From: Apis mellifera
Lineage: Eukaryota; Arthropoda; Insecta; Hymenoptera; Apidae
DNA: 64,000 nucleotides
Direction: 5' to 3'
Assembly (NCBI RefSeq): GCF_003254395.2
Contig: NC_037645.1
Span: 1,684,722-1,748,721 of the forward strand
Shown here: piece after piece, positions 14,201 to 27,546 of the stretch
Layout of the letters: each line of letters opens with the position of its first letter
How positions within the stretch are numbered: position 1 is the first letter of the stretch
Program-made: the position numbers and the translations under genes
The notes under the pieces: model-generated
The model's input: only the letters and a program-made list of their open reading frames with translations
The model's database searches: none
Told to the model about the DNA's origin: nothing

Positions 14201-17200
14201 GTACACGCCCTCGGATCGATCTAACTTCTGCGTATCATTATGCTAACTTTATGGTATTTCGTCAACACATTGCTTGGCCAGGATATCAAGTCGCATTCCT
14301 TTCAACTTAATATAAAGACCCTCGTAAAATTGCAAGTTATTTTCTACCCGCGCAAACATTTTCTGTTTTAGTTGTTCACTTTTGATATCATTTTCGTAAA
14401 TACTTTTCGAAATCATTTCGCAAATCTTCGTCATAAAATATAAAGAAAAATATTGGTGAATATAAGAAAAAAAATTTTAAATTTAAAATATAAGTTTAAA
14501 TATCATCGTTTTTTTTTTTTTTTTTTTTTTAACTTTTATCGAGTTGACATTTTTTTAATCCATTCATCTTTATCTTTATATTTATAATTCATTTTTTTAC
14601 GTAGTTATTTTTTAAAACAAAGTAATATTTTAATCTTCTAGTTACTAAGTCATAACATGAATATTAGTACTGATAATAATATTTAATGATATTTTAAAAA
14701 TTTACATTTTTTTCTATTCGTGTTTCTTATTATTCATTCTATTTTTTAAAAACATTATTAATATTTTAAAATAATATTTTTCAAGTTTCTAACGAATCTA
14801 TTTATTTGTTTCTAATGTTCTGTATTTGTTTAAGCAAATTTTTTTTTTAAATAATTTTCTTTTTCTTAAATAAAGTTGATGCTACTTAGTAATAGCATTA
14901 ATTTGCTTGCAAATTTTCAAAAAGAAAAAAGATTGTGGAATAAGATAAAAGTGAAGTTGATTCATCACAATAATTGTCCAAGAGAAAAATTCTTGTGCAA
15001 AAATATCAAGACAATGATGTTTCTGTAAATGGAATGCGACATAAATTAAATGAATCTTAATGCACCTAAAAACAGGGATGTATCATTAAAATGACCATAT
15101 TTTATGATTTTTCAGAATATTAATTTTAAAATCAAAATTTATTTTTTTTATTTTTTCTATTTTTTTTTTCTTATTATTTTTTTATTTTTCACTAAAATAT
15201 ACATATTGAACGAACAAATTAATGCATTTGTAATATATTGTGCGATGATGTATAAATCTATTTATTTGCTATCAAAGTAACAAAGAATCGAAATAAGGAA
15301 GTTGATTAAGATAACTAAACATGTCTCTGACAAGTGTATAAAATTAACTGTATTCATGAAAGTTGTAACGAAGAGTAGTATCAACGAATTGCTGCAATCG
15401 AACACTAAATAACATTTGTTAAATACAAATAATTAAAGAATAATTGCATGATGCTAAATACTAAATATCTTCTTATGAATTTTTTTATCCAAACACAAAT
15501 ATTATATCTAATAAAATTTTATTTATGCAATAACATTAAAATTAAATTATATATAGGAATAAAAATTTATATAATATTAATTATATATATATATTAACAT
15601 TATTACAACTTATATTTATTAAAATACATATATATTTGAGAATTAAACTCTTAAAAATTATTTTTTACTAAATTGGACACTATTCTAGATTGAATCACAA
15701 TTAATCTCTAATAGTTTATTTTCAATTGCAGGTATGTTAGCTGGTTCATATATATGGGGTTGCTACGCGGCTATCAAGGGGCGAAGATTATCTCTATTGG
15801 TCGCACTATTTCTACATGGTATCTCCGAATTATTGGCATCGGTAGTGCCATTGTACTGGGTTTTCTTATTTTTAAAATTTCTCAGCGGTGCAGCGTTAGT
15901 ATCAATCTCTTAAATTTAATCAATATATAAATTTATATAAATATACATTTAAATATTTTATTTTTTTAAAATTAATTTATTTATTTTTCATGTTTTATAT
16001 AGATTTAACAAATATCAACTCTCATTATGTCATATAAATAAAAATTATATTATTATTTATATTATTTATATTCATTTATAGTTTTTTTTTAAATAAAGAC
16101 GAAATCAATCAAGGATTAAATATTATTATTTCTACATCTTTAATGTTTAATTATGTTTCAAGTATGAATGGGCAGTCAGCTGTTGTGTTTCTTTATCTGA
16201 GTGAATTCCAACCAACCAAACATAGGAGTAGAATGCTCTCATGGATGGAAATGGCTTGGGTGCTAGGAATGATAATTTTAGCAGGTAAATATTAATTTTT
16301 ATTCGATTAAAATTTTTATTTCAATATTAATGAAATAATAAATTAACAAAAATATTAATGAAATAATAAAGAAGCAGAATTTTTTACAAATATTCATATA
16401 CATAAATTATCTTGATAAAAATGTAAATTTTATATTTCTTATTTTTTTAAAAATATTGAATATTAAAATCTTTAAAAAAAATCTCAAATAGATACATTTT
16501 TTTTTATTCTTTTTTATATTTTTTTTTATTTATTTTTATTTTTTCAATGGATGAAGTCCAGAAATTGTTTATGAATTCGAAATTTCAGGTGTCGGATGGA
16601 TTATTATTCCATTAAATGTGAACATGGTGACAGCTGGTTTCTCTTTTCATTCATGGAATTTTTTCGTTTTCATATGCTCTCTTCCAGCCTTATCGACTGG
16701 AATTTGGTTGTTATTTTTCCCTGAAACACCTAAATACCTCGCAGAAACTGGATACAACGTTCAGATGTTGGACGTTTTAATGAGAATGTACTCGGAAAAT
16801 ACTGGAAAACCTCCAAAAGAATATATAGTAAGTGATATTCACCTTTTTATAACTATTATTTAATAAATTATTTTTTATTTTATTTAATATATTATTAATA
16901 AAAAACATTAGAATTCTAAAAAGTTTAAGTTTTAAGTTAAAGTTTTTTCTTAAATATAAAAATGAGAAAATTCTATTTTAGAAAAAATTTCTTTTAAACT
17001 TAGAATTTTATATAAATTAAATCTCTTATTTTTTTTTATTGAAAATTATCAAAAAAATCAATTTTTTAATAATAGAAATTATATTTAATAATTAAACAAA
17101 AATTGATTTTTAAAAATTTAAAAAAAAAACCAAATAATATCTTTTCATATATAATTAAAAAAAAAAGACTAAGTATTTTCCACAAAAAATATTTCTGGCT

Positions 17201-20200
17201 AGAAACATATAAATTTCCATCACAATTTCAAACAAAACAAAATAAAATTTCGGATTTGTTTTCAGACGAAACTTCGAAATTCTGAAAATAATAATTTAAC
17301 CGATCTGGTGCATCGTATAATGCATACAGAAGAGAAAGAGGAAGTGACCGAGAAATCATTTAGATTAATGATAAAAGAGATATATTCGAAGACCATGACG
17401 ATATTGAAACCACCGTTCCTTTGCAGAACGATCGTGTTGTGTTTAATCGCCTGTTTCGTCACGTCCTCTTATTACACATTGACTTTGTGGCTGCCAGAAC
17501 TTTTTCATAGATACGCAGACTTCCAGGAGGCGTATCCCAATCAGACAGCCAGTGTTTGCACTTTGAAGATCGAAAAAAATGTTACGACAATAGTGAGTTG
17601 AATGCAAGTATAATCTTTAAATAAGAAGTTTTTTTTTTTTTAATAGAAATTTGATTTTGTGTAGAATGTTGATACATTTGTGAGAAAACTTTGAAGAATT
17701 TTTAAATTCCAGAGATCAAAATGAGTAAAAATTGAGATATAAAAATCTGTTGAAACGTAATTATTAAATTATGAGTAATTTAAGTTTGCATTAGATAAAG
17801 TGAGATGAAAATAAAGTATAATAGAGATAGCCTCACCCTGTTTCCATTTCGCTTCATCTAACATAAATTTTAATTATTTAAGTAAAGATATCTAAAAAAT
17901 ATATCAACATTCTGTAAAAATTAGATAAAATTAACATAAATGATAAAAAAAGGAAGAAAATAAAGGAAGTAAATTTAATAAATTATTATTTTCATAAAAG
18001 AAATATATTTTTGCAGGATATGCCGTTTGGGTGCAATTCTAAAGTACAAACTAGTGTGTTCGTCCATACATTTATTTTGGGTGCCTCGTGTATTCCAACA
18101 GCTCTAATATTGCCATTACTAATTAATTATGTAGGATATAAAATTTTTCTTGGTGAGTAAAATATATTTATGTTTTTTATAATCCACTTTTTCATTAACA
18201 ATAAATATTATGAAAAATTAATTATTGTAATTTTTTGAGAAATTAATAGATTAATCAAATGAAGAAACATTTTTGTCTAATATTTCAGTGATAACAGCCT
18301 TTATTCCTGCTATTGTTACGGCTTGTCTCTTTTTAGTAGAGACATCTACTCAAAACTTAATACTCTCGTGTGTTTTTGAGTCTGTCACATCAGTTTGCAT
18401 CAGCGTGGTGTATTGCCTTTTGGTTGATCTTTATCCAACTCATTTGAGGTAATGTAATATTTAAATATAATCCTTAATCTTTTTTTTTTATGTACATGAA
18501 AAAGAATTTTTTTATTATCTAAGAAATTTTTATTAACTAAGAAATTAAGATTATAATCAAGGAGGATTCTCAAAAAATTTATAAAAATAACATTTCTTCA
18601 ACAATTAAAATACTGTGATAAAAATCGCTCAAATATGTGATTTATCAAATTTATTTCGAATGATGCTTTCTTATACACGTGTTTTTTTTTTTTTTTTTTT
18701 TTTTTCGATTTAAAACGCAACGCGAAATGAAATTAAATTCGTTGAATTTTTTCCTCTTCTTCTCCGCATTTCTTTCCTAAAAGAATATCGTAACATTCTT
18801 GTTTTTCCTCTTTTACAGATATCAAAACAAAAACTTATCTCTTTATCGATCGTTATAAATATTCCCGTACAATATAACTTATTTTTTCCTCTATTAACAG
18901 GTTTATTTATATAATCCATAATCTTTTACAACGAATGAAGGATCTCTCGATCTCGATATTCTTTCGAGTGTTCTTGTTTTTAACACTTAATGATAAAATA
19001 TTTATCTTTTTATATTTTGATCATTATCATTATTACAATAAAATTGATCCAATTTTTCAATTGATTTCAAAATATCCGGGTATAAATAATCAGCTATTTT
19101 AATTTATTTAGTTATTTAATCATTTATTGATATATTTTTTATTTTAGAATCTTGTAGTTATATTTACGTGTATAGTCACTCATAAAAGTCTTTATACATC
19201 AGAATGTCATTGTTATTTAAAAAATATATCAGATTGTGCAATAACAATGATAATTATTTTTTTAAATATAAAGTAGTAGTAAATCAACTCATAGTCTTCT
19301 CAATATAAAACGTTTGCAATGGAGTTATGCAGAATTATGATAATTGAAACAGGTGACATTTTTATAAAATGTACAAAGACTTTAATAGATAATTCTATGT
19401 AATTTTATTATCTACGTATATTTTTCTTAAATATTTTTCAAAAAATTAAATTCGAACAGTTAGACTAAAGTAAATTTAATTGGATTAAAATTAATTATGT
19501 AAAAAGAGAATTGCACTATTTATTGTTCCTGTTATGAAATATTGAAAGTCGATGAATCGAAATAGAAATTGTCAATGGAATTTTTAGAATTCGCCATCAT
19601 TATTTTTTTGATAGAATTTAACTACTCTATAACTAAGAATTATTATTTAACTTATAGTTAATTAAATTATTATTAATAATAGAAGAATTTTATCATTGGG
19701 ATCTAATTAAAAAAAATCTACAAAACAAAAATTACTTTCTTAAAAAGAAAATTCTTTCCTTACTTATAATAATATTATTAAATAAAATATTGATAAAATT
19801 TAATTTTCATAAAATTTCATATAATTAAATTATTTCAAATTTTTTATATTATAATTAATGATAGTTCATTACAAAATTAATTCTAATATAGAATCTATAA
19901 AATTAAATGAAAAATTGATAAATTTTTTTAATTCTTGAATGTAATTCTGTTTCAGAGCAATGGCGTCTGGTTTATCTGCCTTTATCAGTCGAATAGGCGC
20001 CATTAGTGGTACTTTAATGATCGGATATTTAATCGATGATTATTGTATATTAGTGATCGTCATTGTGGCTGCTCAATTATTCCGTACGTACTTTAATTTC
20101 CAACACTCTATATTTTTAATTAGCTTCAGGCTTATCTCGATGTATCGTATCAAACAATTTGATTTATCATATTGAAATAGCGATAGTATCGCGATAATGC

Positions 20201-20615
20201 TTGTTAGACTCTTATTAGTAGACTATTAAAATTCACTTTATTTTCTACGATTTTATATTTCAATAAATATTGATATTTTTATATGTACTTATTAAATAAT
20301 CTTTGTAAAATTTTTTTATTTATATTTGCCATTAAATTTTATAATATTTTCAATATTATAAAATATTAATATATTTAATTAATATTAATATTAATACTAA
20401 CAGTAAATTATAGAATAATATAAAATTATTAATTTTAAGAAATATTAATAATTACTATTTATTTTAAACTTTTAGAAATTCGTTATAATTTAATAATTAT
20501 AAATATAGAACATTTATAAATGAAGTTTATTTTTTATATTTCAGTGAGTGGTTTATTGGCATTGTTCACACCAGGAGGAAGAAAAAAATCGAAAGCGGAT
20601 ATCGAGGATTCTTAA
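11234..20615 (+). CDS. SV2-like major facilitator transporter, gene 1 (546 aa, 11 exons)
   Basis: This is a twelve-helix major facilitator of the synaptic vesicle glycoprotein 2 (SLC22B-like) family; the substrate in insects is unknown. Coding exons: 11234-11315, 13083-13133, 13650-13811, 15732-15894, 16163-16284, 16589-16827, 17266-17592, 18017-18152, 18289-18448, 19956-20083, 20545-20615. All junctions are GT-AG and in phase, giving 546 residues. Family marks include SEFQPTKHRSRMLSWMEM between helices 4 and 5, FFPETPKYL after helix 6, a long loop with sequons N365-Q-T and N378-V-T where SV2 proteins are glycosylated, and TQNLILSCVFES near helix 10. The ATG at 11234 follows a two-codon upstream ORF (11210-11218). 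The loop between helices 2 and 3 reads GCYAAIKGRR, so the usual motif A aspartate is alanine (residue 112). The gene pairs with a paralogue at 34.6-44.0 kb, which shares most exon lengths. It could instead be called an organic-cation-like transporter; the SV2-like call is firm at family level only. Confidence 0.88.
13812..15731 (+). other. Intron 3 of SV2-like gene 1
   Basis: This AT-rich intron of 1.9 kb holds a 30-base poly-T tract near 14510-14531. A less AT-rich block at about 14100-14440 carries an antisense open frame, listed separately. Nothing else is recognisable. Confidence 0.7.
14249..14434 (-). CDS. Orphan antisense open frame in intron 3 (61 aa), unrecognised
   Basis: An ATG-started frame of 61 codons runs opposite to the host gene. 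It has visibly more balanced base use than the intron around it and a charged, protein-like sequence (MTKICEMISKSIYENDIKSE at its start). I do not recognise it. After its stop, the same strand still shows coding-like composition in another frame to about 14160. It could therefore be a decayed retrocopy, a nested exon or a conserved non-coding patch. The evidence for a real gene is weak. Confidence 0.2.
   Translation of the reverse strand: MTKICEMISKSIYENDIKSEQLKQKMFARVENNLQFYEGLYIKLKGMRLDILAKQCVDEIP
17734..17911. mobile_element. Palindromic MITE-like element, copy A (intron 7 of gene 1)
   Basis: Two imperfect inverted arms meet near 17830. The left arm contains TTAGATAAAGTGAGATGAAA and the right arm reads, on the opposite strand, TTAGATGAAGCGAAATGGAA. 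The same arm sequence occurs in three other elements in this window, near 24.1, 34.8 and 40.6 kb. The element lies wholly inside the intron 17593-18016 and has no coding capacity. Confidence 0.55.
18679..18705. repeat. Poly-T tract
   Basis: About 26 consecutive T residues lie in intron 9 of SV2-like gene 1. The rest of this 1.5-kb intron (18449-19955) shows nothing recognisable. Confidence 0.8.
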
Positions 20616-23600
20616 CGAAAGTATAAATTAAAATAATAAGAAAAAGATAAGACGAAAAACGAAAAAATCAAATTTTGTATAAAAAGAAATTGCCTTTTTT
20701 AATATGTTGATGCATTTCGTTTGGAAACATATAGATAAATATATCGGTAAAAAAATTTATTATATTCGAGGTAATTAAAAAATCTTTTAACAATAGAAAA
20801 ACAATTTGGAACAAAATTAAATATTTGCAATCATTTGATTTTTAAAAATGATTGATTATAATTAATCTTTTAAATTAATATTTATAGTTTGAATCACAAG
20901 ATATAAAGAAAGATATATATTTACTTAAGAAAATCAATCTGTGGTGCTCTAGTGGTAAATAATTTTATATCCGTTATTAAGTTCATCGATTATTACATAG
21001 GTATGAGAGATGAGAAAAAATGTAAACTCTAAACAGAAAGAAGTTCACAAATTTTTCTTTATTTTTATTTTTATTTTATTTTTATACTATCCATATCTAA
21101 TTCCTTTACAATTCTATGTTAAAATAAACTTTATATTTTATTTCTCTTCAGGTTTATCGTATGGAACATATTATTCTATGATATAATGACATAAATATTT
21201 TTAATACGTTTTACGAGAAGAAAATCGAATTAATTTTAATTCAAGATGAGAAACATTTCTCAAAAAAATAACTATTATTAAGAATAGAATAGTTTAGATG
21301 ATCTTAATTTTTTCTTATCTCATAATTGCAAAAAATATTATTCCTAAATATACATTATAATATTGCAATTAAATTTAGAAGAAAAATATTAGCGTTAAAT
21401 TTACAGTATTTCTTTTTCGTTATTTTTAGAAAATTAATTCTTCACAACGAATTTATATATAAATAATGTATGGTTTGTGTACTTTCTGTAACAGAAATGT
21501 CTATTTAATCATAACCGGTGTCAGTGTTATGTAAATTTTATTAATACACACCGGATTAATGTTTATTATTTTAAGAGGATGGATGTATCTGATTGAGTGT
21601 ATTTTGCAAGTGCAAAGTTCTTTTACACAGGGTATTTTAAAAACAATACCAATCATACCAATTACCATTGGTAAAATTTTCCAATTTTTATCTGAATATA
21701 TTTGAAAATCAAAATTAATAATTTTATTTCATTCTAATCAAATTTTTTCTCTTGAAAATTTAGTAATTTAAAATATCTAATTTTAGTGTTATAATTGGCA
21801 ATTAGATCAATAAAATTTACTGATCTTTTTCTAAAAGTTTGATAATGAAAATATTTGTAATGAAAATAGTAATTACAATAATAGATTTATAATTTCTAAA
21901 ACACTCTATATAGTTTATAGTCAAGTGTATGTGGTTAACTCATGTGACGCACAGAAAATTATGAATGTTTTATGAACATTTAGTGAGCTTGAGAGATTAA
22001 CGATGATGAAAGTATACATGTACAAACGTATTTTTTTACGTTTCTGGAATATATTGAATAAGAATTTTCGTCGAACGTTATATATATATACGAATACTTA
22101 TAAGATGTTCTAACTTAAGTAGTACAGAAATCATTTTTAATCTCGTCTTTCATTTCTTTAATATTTTTCCGATATAATTGTCTTTTACTATTCTAATTTA
22201 TAGAAAAAGAATAATAGCGATTATTTCTTTTTTTGAAATTAGAATTTAGGAAATGATACATAGAATGTAAAATAATTTGAGAGATTATTTGGAGAAATAT
22301 TCTGTAACAAAAATATCATTTGGACATATATTTTATTCTCAAAATTTATATACATTTTTATTGTTTAATAATAAGATTAATATTGGATTGTTCTTTAAAA
22401 AAATTTGAAGATTTATTTTACAAAACATTCAAAAATTTTGAAATATTTAATAAATTTTAAAAAATTCTATCAATAAGTATTTTAAGTAAAATGGATCTTA
22501 TTTTCAGTACTTAAAATACTGATATATTTTATAATATACTCAAACTTTTATTACTATCATATTTAAATTGAATACTTTAAATTATATCTTTATAATCCTT
22601 TAAATTATATCTTTCATCTTATTTTAATCTCTGTTATTATGTATTAAGTTTAAAAATTTTTTTAAACGATCTTAAACGATCTATCAAAAAAATTTTTATA
22701 TCTGCTCTAGGAGTTTATATGATATATGTATACAACGAGAAAAGCTTCGAATATATAGATTGAATTAATGTATTTAGTACTTAATGTAGTAAAAAGATGC
22801 TACGAAAAAATGCTCAATTTAAATAATTATTGCAACGATCTCCGCATATTATCACGCAGTGCTATGATTATATTGCTTTAATATTGCAATTGTGTGATAG
22901 TATGAATGGTTGATTCAATCAATAGAAAGTAATATTAATAACAAGACGATTGTATTTCCGACGCATTATACTCTTTTATTTTTCTATATAATATATAACT
23001 TTTTATATATATATGTATATATATAATATATACATATATATATACCAACTAAAGAAATTACAATAGAAAATAATATTTTTATTGAACCTATAAAAAACTG
23101 TCTTTAATTTTCTTTAAAATATTTTATATCTATCAATTTTGGAAAAATTATATTATTAAAAAAAAAATAATAAAAAAATCAGTATTTTTCAATTAACTAT
23201 TTTAAATATATAACTCATTTAAATAATTTTTATAAACTTAACAATATTTCATATAACATTATTAATTTTTCTTATATTCATATTCTTCACAATGAATATA
23301 TTGCATTATGCAAAAAATGAATACTGTATCATGAACACAAAAAAATATTTAAGTAAAATTTACAAAATCATATTGATTCTTACAATTATAAAAACTTAAA
23401 ATAACATCTATAAAAATTCCTTTCAAATATCAATATATTATATCATTTTATTTTGATAACAATAAATTTTTTAATTCTTCATATAATTTTTTAATTTTAT
23501 TCCATCAAATTTTTTTATTAAGTTATTTAAATTAAATTAAGATTTAATTTTTTTACAATAAATTACAATAACAAAAAAAATTGATATAATATATCTTTAA

Positions 23601-23999
23601 TAGATTACATATGTTTAGATAAGATATCATAATTTTTTTGAGAGATTAATAAAAGTAAACAATTAAATGATGAACAGATTAGAGACAGACATAAGCTTAT
23701 GAGAGGTTAACAAGCAACACGTGTTGAAATCATGTCTACTGACCCACAACACACTCCATCCTATTAGATCCAACACCTGAATCTAAATTAACTCGGTTCA
23801 AAAACGTATTATAACATAATTAGATGGCAAGTCGATCTAGGTGACAAGTAGAAACATAGATTGAGACGGTGTGCAAGTGTTCTGTGTAAGCGACAATATT
23901 GTCGTGCTCTCGATTTAGCTTAATCTACAAAATGTTAATATATTCGTGAGATATTTTTAGAGGATAGATTAGATAGAAAAATTAAAATAAATATAAAAG

Positions 24000-24212
24000 T
24001 TGGTATACAAAAATATCAATTAAGATTTATTTATTAAGTTGTAAACAATTGAAAATTGTATTGCATGATAAAGTAAGATGAAAGTAGAGCGAGACTATTC
24101 TATCTTTGTTATACCATTGTTACACTCTATTCTCGTCTTGCTTCATATAATGCTCAATTTAAATTGCTTATAACTTAATAAATAAGCTTCAATTGATATT
24201 TTTATATAATAA
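24000..24212. mobile_element. Palindromic MITE-like element, copy B (intergenic)
   Basis: This is the best preserved copy. The left arm AAAAATATCAATTAAG, TTTATTTATTAAGTT is mirrored on the right by AAAAATATCAATTGAAG, TTATTTATTAAGTT when read on the opposite strand. The arms extend inward through a GATGAA/GCGAGA segment to a centre near 24105. The structure is a near-complete palindrome with no open frame, as expected for a foldback MITE. It shares its arms with copies A, C and D. Confidence 0.6.
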
Positions 24213-26439
24213 TTGATTTTTATGCTAGTTTTAGCCTATAGAATTGATTCTAATATTTCATGAATATATTAACACAGAAATTCTAGATTGACTCCTAGAT
24301 CAATCGAAGAATCAGTTTTCTCTTTATCTTTTGCTATACAAAATATGCATAAAATATACATATACATATACATATACACATATATAATATAGAAACGAAA
24401 GTTAGAAATGTTTGAAAATTTAATCTTCTTGATAAATTATCGCATTGTATTATACATATTGTTAGATCATCGCTAAATAATGCAGTTTTCTTGGTATGTA
24501 TATAGGTTGAAAAAATATTTGTAAAAATTTTTTAAATATCTCACTATCAAGAAGCTTTCAAGAAGAAAGATATAAGAAATTTTGATAAATCATCTTTGCA
24601 TAATTTAAAATAATTTCATTTAATTTGTTCCATATTTTACATTAGTATCAGTAATGATCACTAATAGATCACTAATAGTTGATTAGTAAATATAATAAAA
24701 TTAATATCTCATAAAATTAAATAGTTAATATTATTTATAATTTGGCAATATCAATTGAGAATTATAATAAAATTATTATATTTCTTATAAATATAATATA
24801 AACATTCACATTGTAGTGATAATTTAACAAAATTTAAGAACTATTACTATATGCACACACATACATACTCGCGCGTATTCAAGAAATTTGGCTGGTGAAT
24901 TAAATAGTCCTTCGCCGTGGCTTACATTCTAATTAAGGCGTCGCGACGACATTTCGAGGAAAAAAACTATGAATCATTCTAAATAATTCTTTTTTTTGTT
25001 TATTATATCCCTCGTGTCAATTTTTAATAGAATAACTTAAGAATATATATATCTATTAATTTATAATAACTAAACGATACTGACAATGAAATTTATCTAG
25101 GTCAGTAGTTTTTAATCTATGGCTCACAATTTATTTTATATAAAAGTTGTTAGTCTTAATTAATTTTTAATACGATTTTTATTCTAATATATCTAATTAT
25201 TATATATATATTATCATATTCTAAGAGATTATTATTATGATTCTAAATTCATTAATTCAAAAATTTAATATTGATAATAATATTGCTATTTATTTCGTGT
25301 CAATATATTAATAGTTTAAATATTTCTTATCTTATGAGAAAATATAAATTATTTGAATATTAAAAAAAAAATAATTTATTAAGTAGAATCATGTATTTAT
25401 TAGGTGTAGGTAAAATTGTTATATAGGTAAAATTAATGTATTTATTAGGTAGAATCATAATATCAATCAAAATCTTTATTCATAACATAATTCAATGGCA
25501 ATATTATAGGCCAATATTTGAACTATACTTTTAATATTACGTATTTTATTTACATATTAAATAGTAATTTGAATAGTTTAGTTTAGGCTAAAGACAGATA
25601 TTTTTTCTAATTTAAAATTTCAGCATATTTGAATTTAAAAATTTCGCATATATATGTATTTACATACATATATACATTTGTGTAGTTCATTGCCAAAATC
25701 GTTGAAGTAGATAAATATAAAATTATTGTTTCTATACATAAATTGTGTAATATAGAAAAGTGATGATTAATACAAATGTTATTTTCTAATATACATACAA
25801 TATTTCTAACATCTATACAATTTAAAGTTATTCTACTTTTGAAAAGAAAGATCATATATTTATAAAAATTTATTTGCTTTTTGAATATTTGGATTCCCTT
25901 GAATTATGGATCTGAATAATAAAGCTTAGAAATTTTTATGAAAATTAGAAATTTATGAAAAATGATTTTTATGACTCTTTCTTCTTAAATGAACGATTAT
26001 GAAAAACAACAATCGATATTTAAACAACAATTGATATTTATTTTAATCAAATATGGCACAAACATCAGAAACACACGGAAATTTCATATAATTCGAAATA
26101 CACAATACAAAACACTTTATAAAACATTTGTGTCAATCAATTATTACAATTAAAAGAATAACTTTTTTTTTCTTCTTGTCATTCGAAATGTAAAAATTAT
26201 CTACGTTAAATGCTTGAAAATCTATAATATGAATATTGTCAACAAATCTTACATTACAAAAAAACTTTTCACGTATAATAAAATTTCACAATTGCGATTT
26301 CCCTTCATTATGAAACACTTCTATCAATCCTTGTTTCTCAATCGGTGAAAATTTTGCGCGATTTTCCTAACCTCAAAAAACAAAAATTTCACTAAAAATT
26401 TGCTCTATTTTCGTGGCTTATATTTTACGGCTACGTGTA

Positions 26440-26990
26440 AGCCTACTCAACATTGTTGACATTGAAACGAAGTATAAGCGGCGAATTGAAACAGTTGGAC
26501 TGCGGCCATTTTAACGGAAACGATTCTTTCGTCTCGATTGTAGAGATATCCTATATCTCTCTACATTGCGATATATCGATCTTTTTCTTTCTCTTTCTCT
26601 CTTTTTTCTTTTTTTCATACTTTTTCAACGATTAAATTCTCGTGAAAATGACAGAATCGGACGACAGCAATTGACAATTATTACCACGGTGCATCGATGG
26701 CGGAAATATTGAGACGGCGATCGAATATTTGGCGCGAATCCACCGATCGCGTGCCAACATAACACGCGCGCGCGTGTGCACGATATGCGAACTTAAGGAA
26801 AATTACAGGCTGTGCCTTGTCGATCCGCGATTTACACGCTTTAGTTTCGCTTTATGCCCGACACAGACTTCTACTGTACGCCTCGTTCTTTCTTTTTATC
26901 ATTTTCGTTCGAATATATTAAAAAAATCTTGCTTTTTTTTCTTACGAAAGGAGAAAAGTGATTGGTCGATCATATCGGTAAATTAATTTC
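26440..26990. promoter_or_regulatory. Orphan CpG-rich block, probable promoter or first exon
   Basis: This block stands out by its CpG content in an otherwise AT-dominated 13-kb interval, for example GGCGATCGAATATTTGGCGC near 26715 and ACGCGCGCGCGTG near 26763. A pyrimidine tract lies at about 26580-26615. A possible splice donor (ATCG/GTAAAT) lies near 26977 on the plus strand. No open frame resembles a protein. In insects with gene-body methylation, CpG-rich islands of this sort often mark unmethylated promoters. It may be a distal promoter of SV2-like gene 2 or the start of a non-coding RNA; direction is not settled. Confidence 0.35.
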
Positions 26991-27430
26991 ATTTGAATTC
27001 GTGTGAGTTTGATTTAATACGTGTCTCAATATATTGGAGGAATTTTGTTTTTAATTGATTAAAAGTTTAAGTGGTGTAAATGAACGTTTTTCTGAAGTTT
27101 TTGTTAAAATGATAAAACTATATAAAATATGTATTTACATTGGAAATTTGATCGATGAAATTTATTGTGAATTTGTAAATTTTTCAATCTGTTTTTGATC
27201 ATTGTTGTAGTTTTGGCTCATGCTTTGTTTTAAACAAGTTTGTTTGAAATTCGGTGAGAAAATAATAGTAAATATATATTTCAATATTTTATTATATATA
27301 TTATTGTTATTTTGTTATATACACAAATTTTAAATTTGTTAGAATTTAAATTATTTAGATATCTAAATGTTCTATATAAATTAAAGTTTTGTGTATATTT
27401 TTAGTATAAACAAAGATTTTGACATTTTGT

Positions 27431-27546
27431 ATTATTTTTAAATATACATTTAAAGATATATATTAAATATATATATATATATTTAATAATTATTTTTAAA
27501 TATACATTTAAAGATATATATTAAATATATATATATATATTTAATA
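27431..27546. repeat. Perfect 58-bp tandem duplication
   Basis: Bases 27431-27488 are repeated exactly at 27489-27546. Each unit contains TTTTTAAATATACATTTAAA and a short TA run. An exact copy of this length indicates a recent duplication. Confidence 0.85.

Noticed and set aside
20944..21000. tRNA-like A-box wording (CTAGTGGTAAAT)
   Set aside because: No matching B box, acceptor stem or anticodon arm can be folded.
21500..21560. ACCGGTGT / ACACCGGA inverted words
   Set aside because: Match is short and does not extend, so it is not a convincing element.
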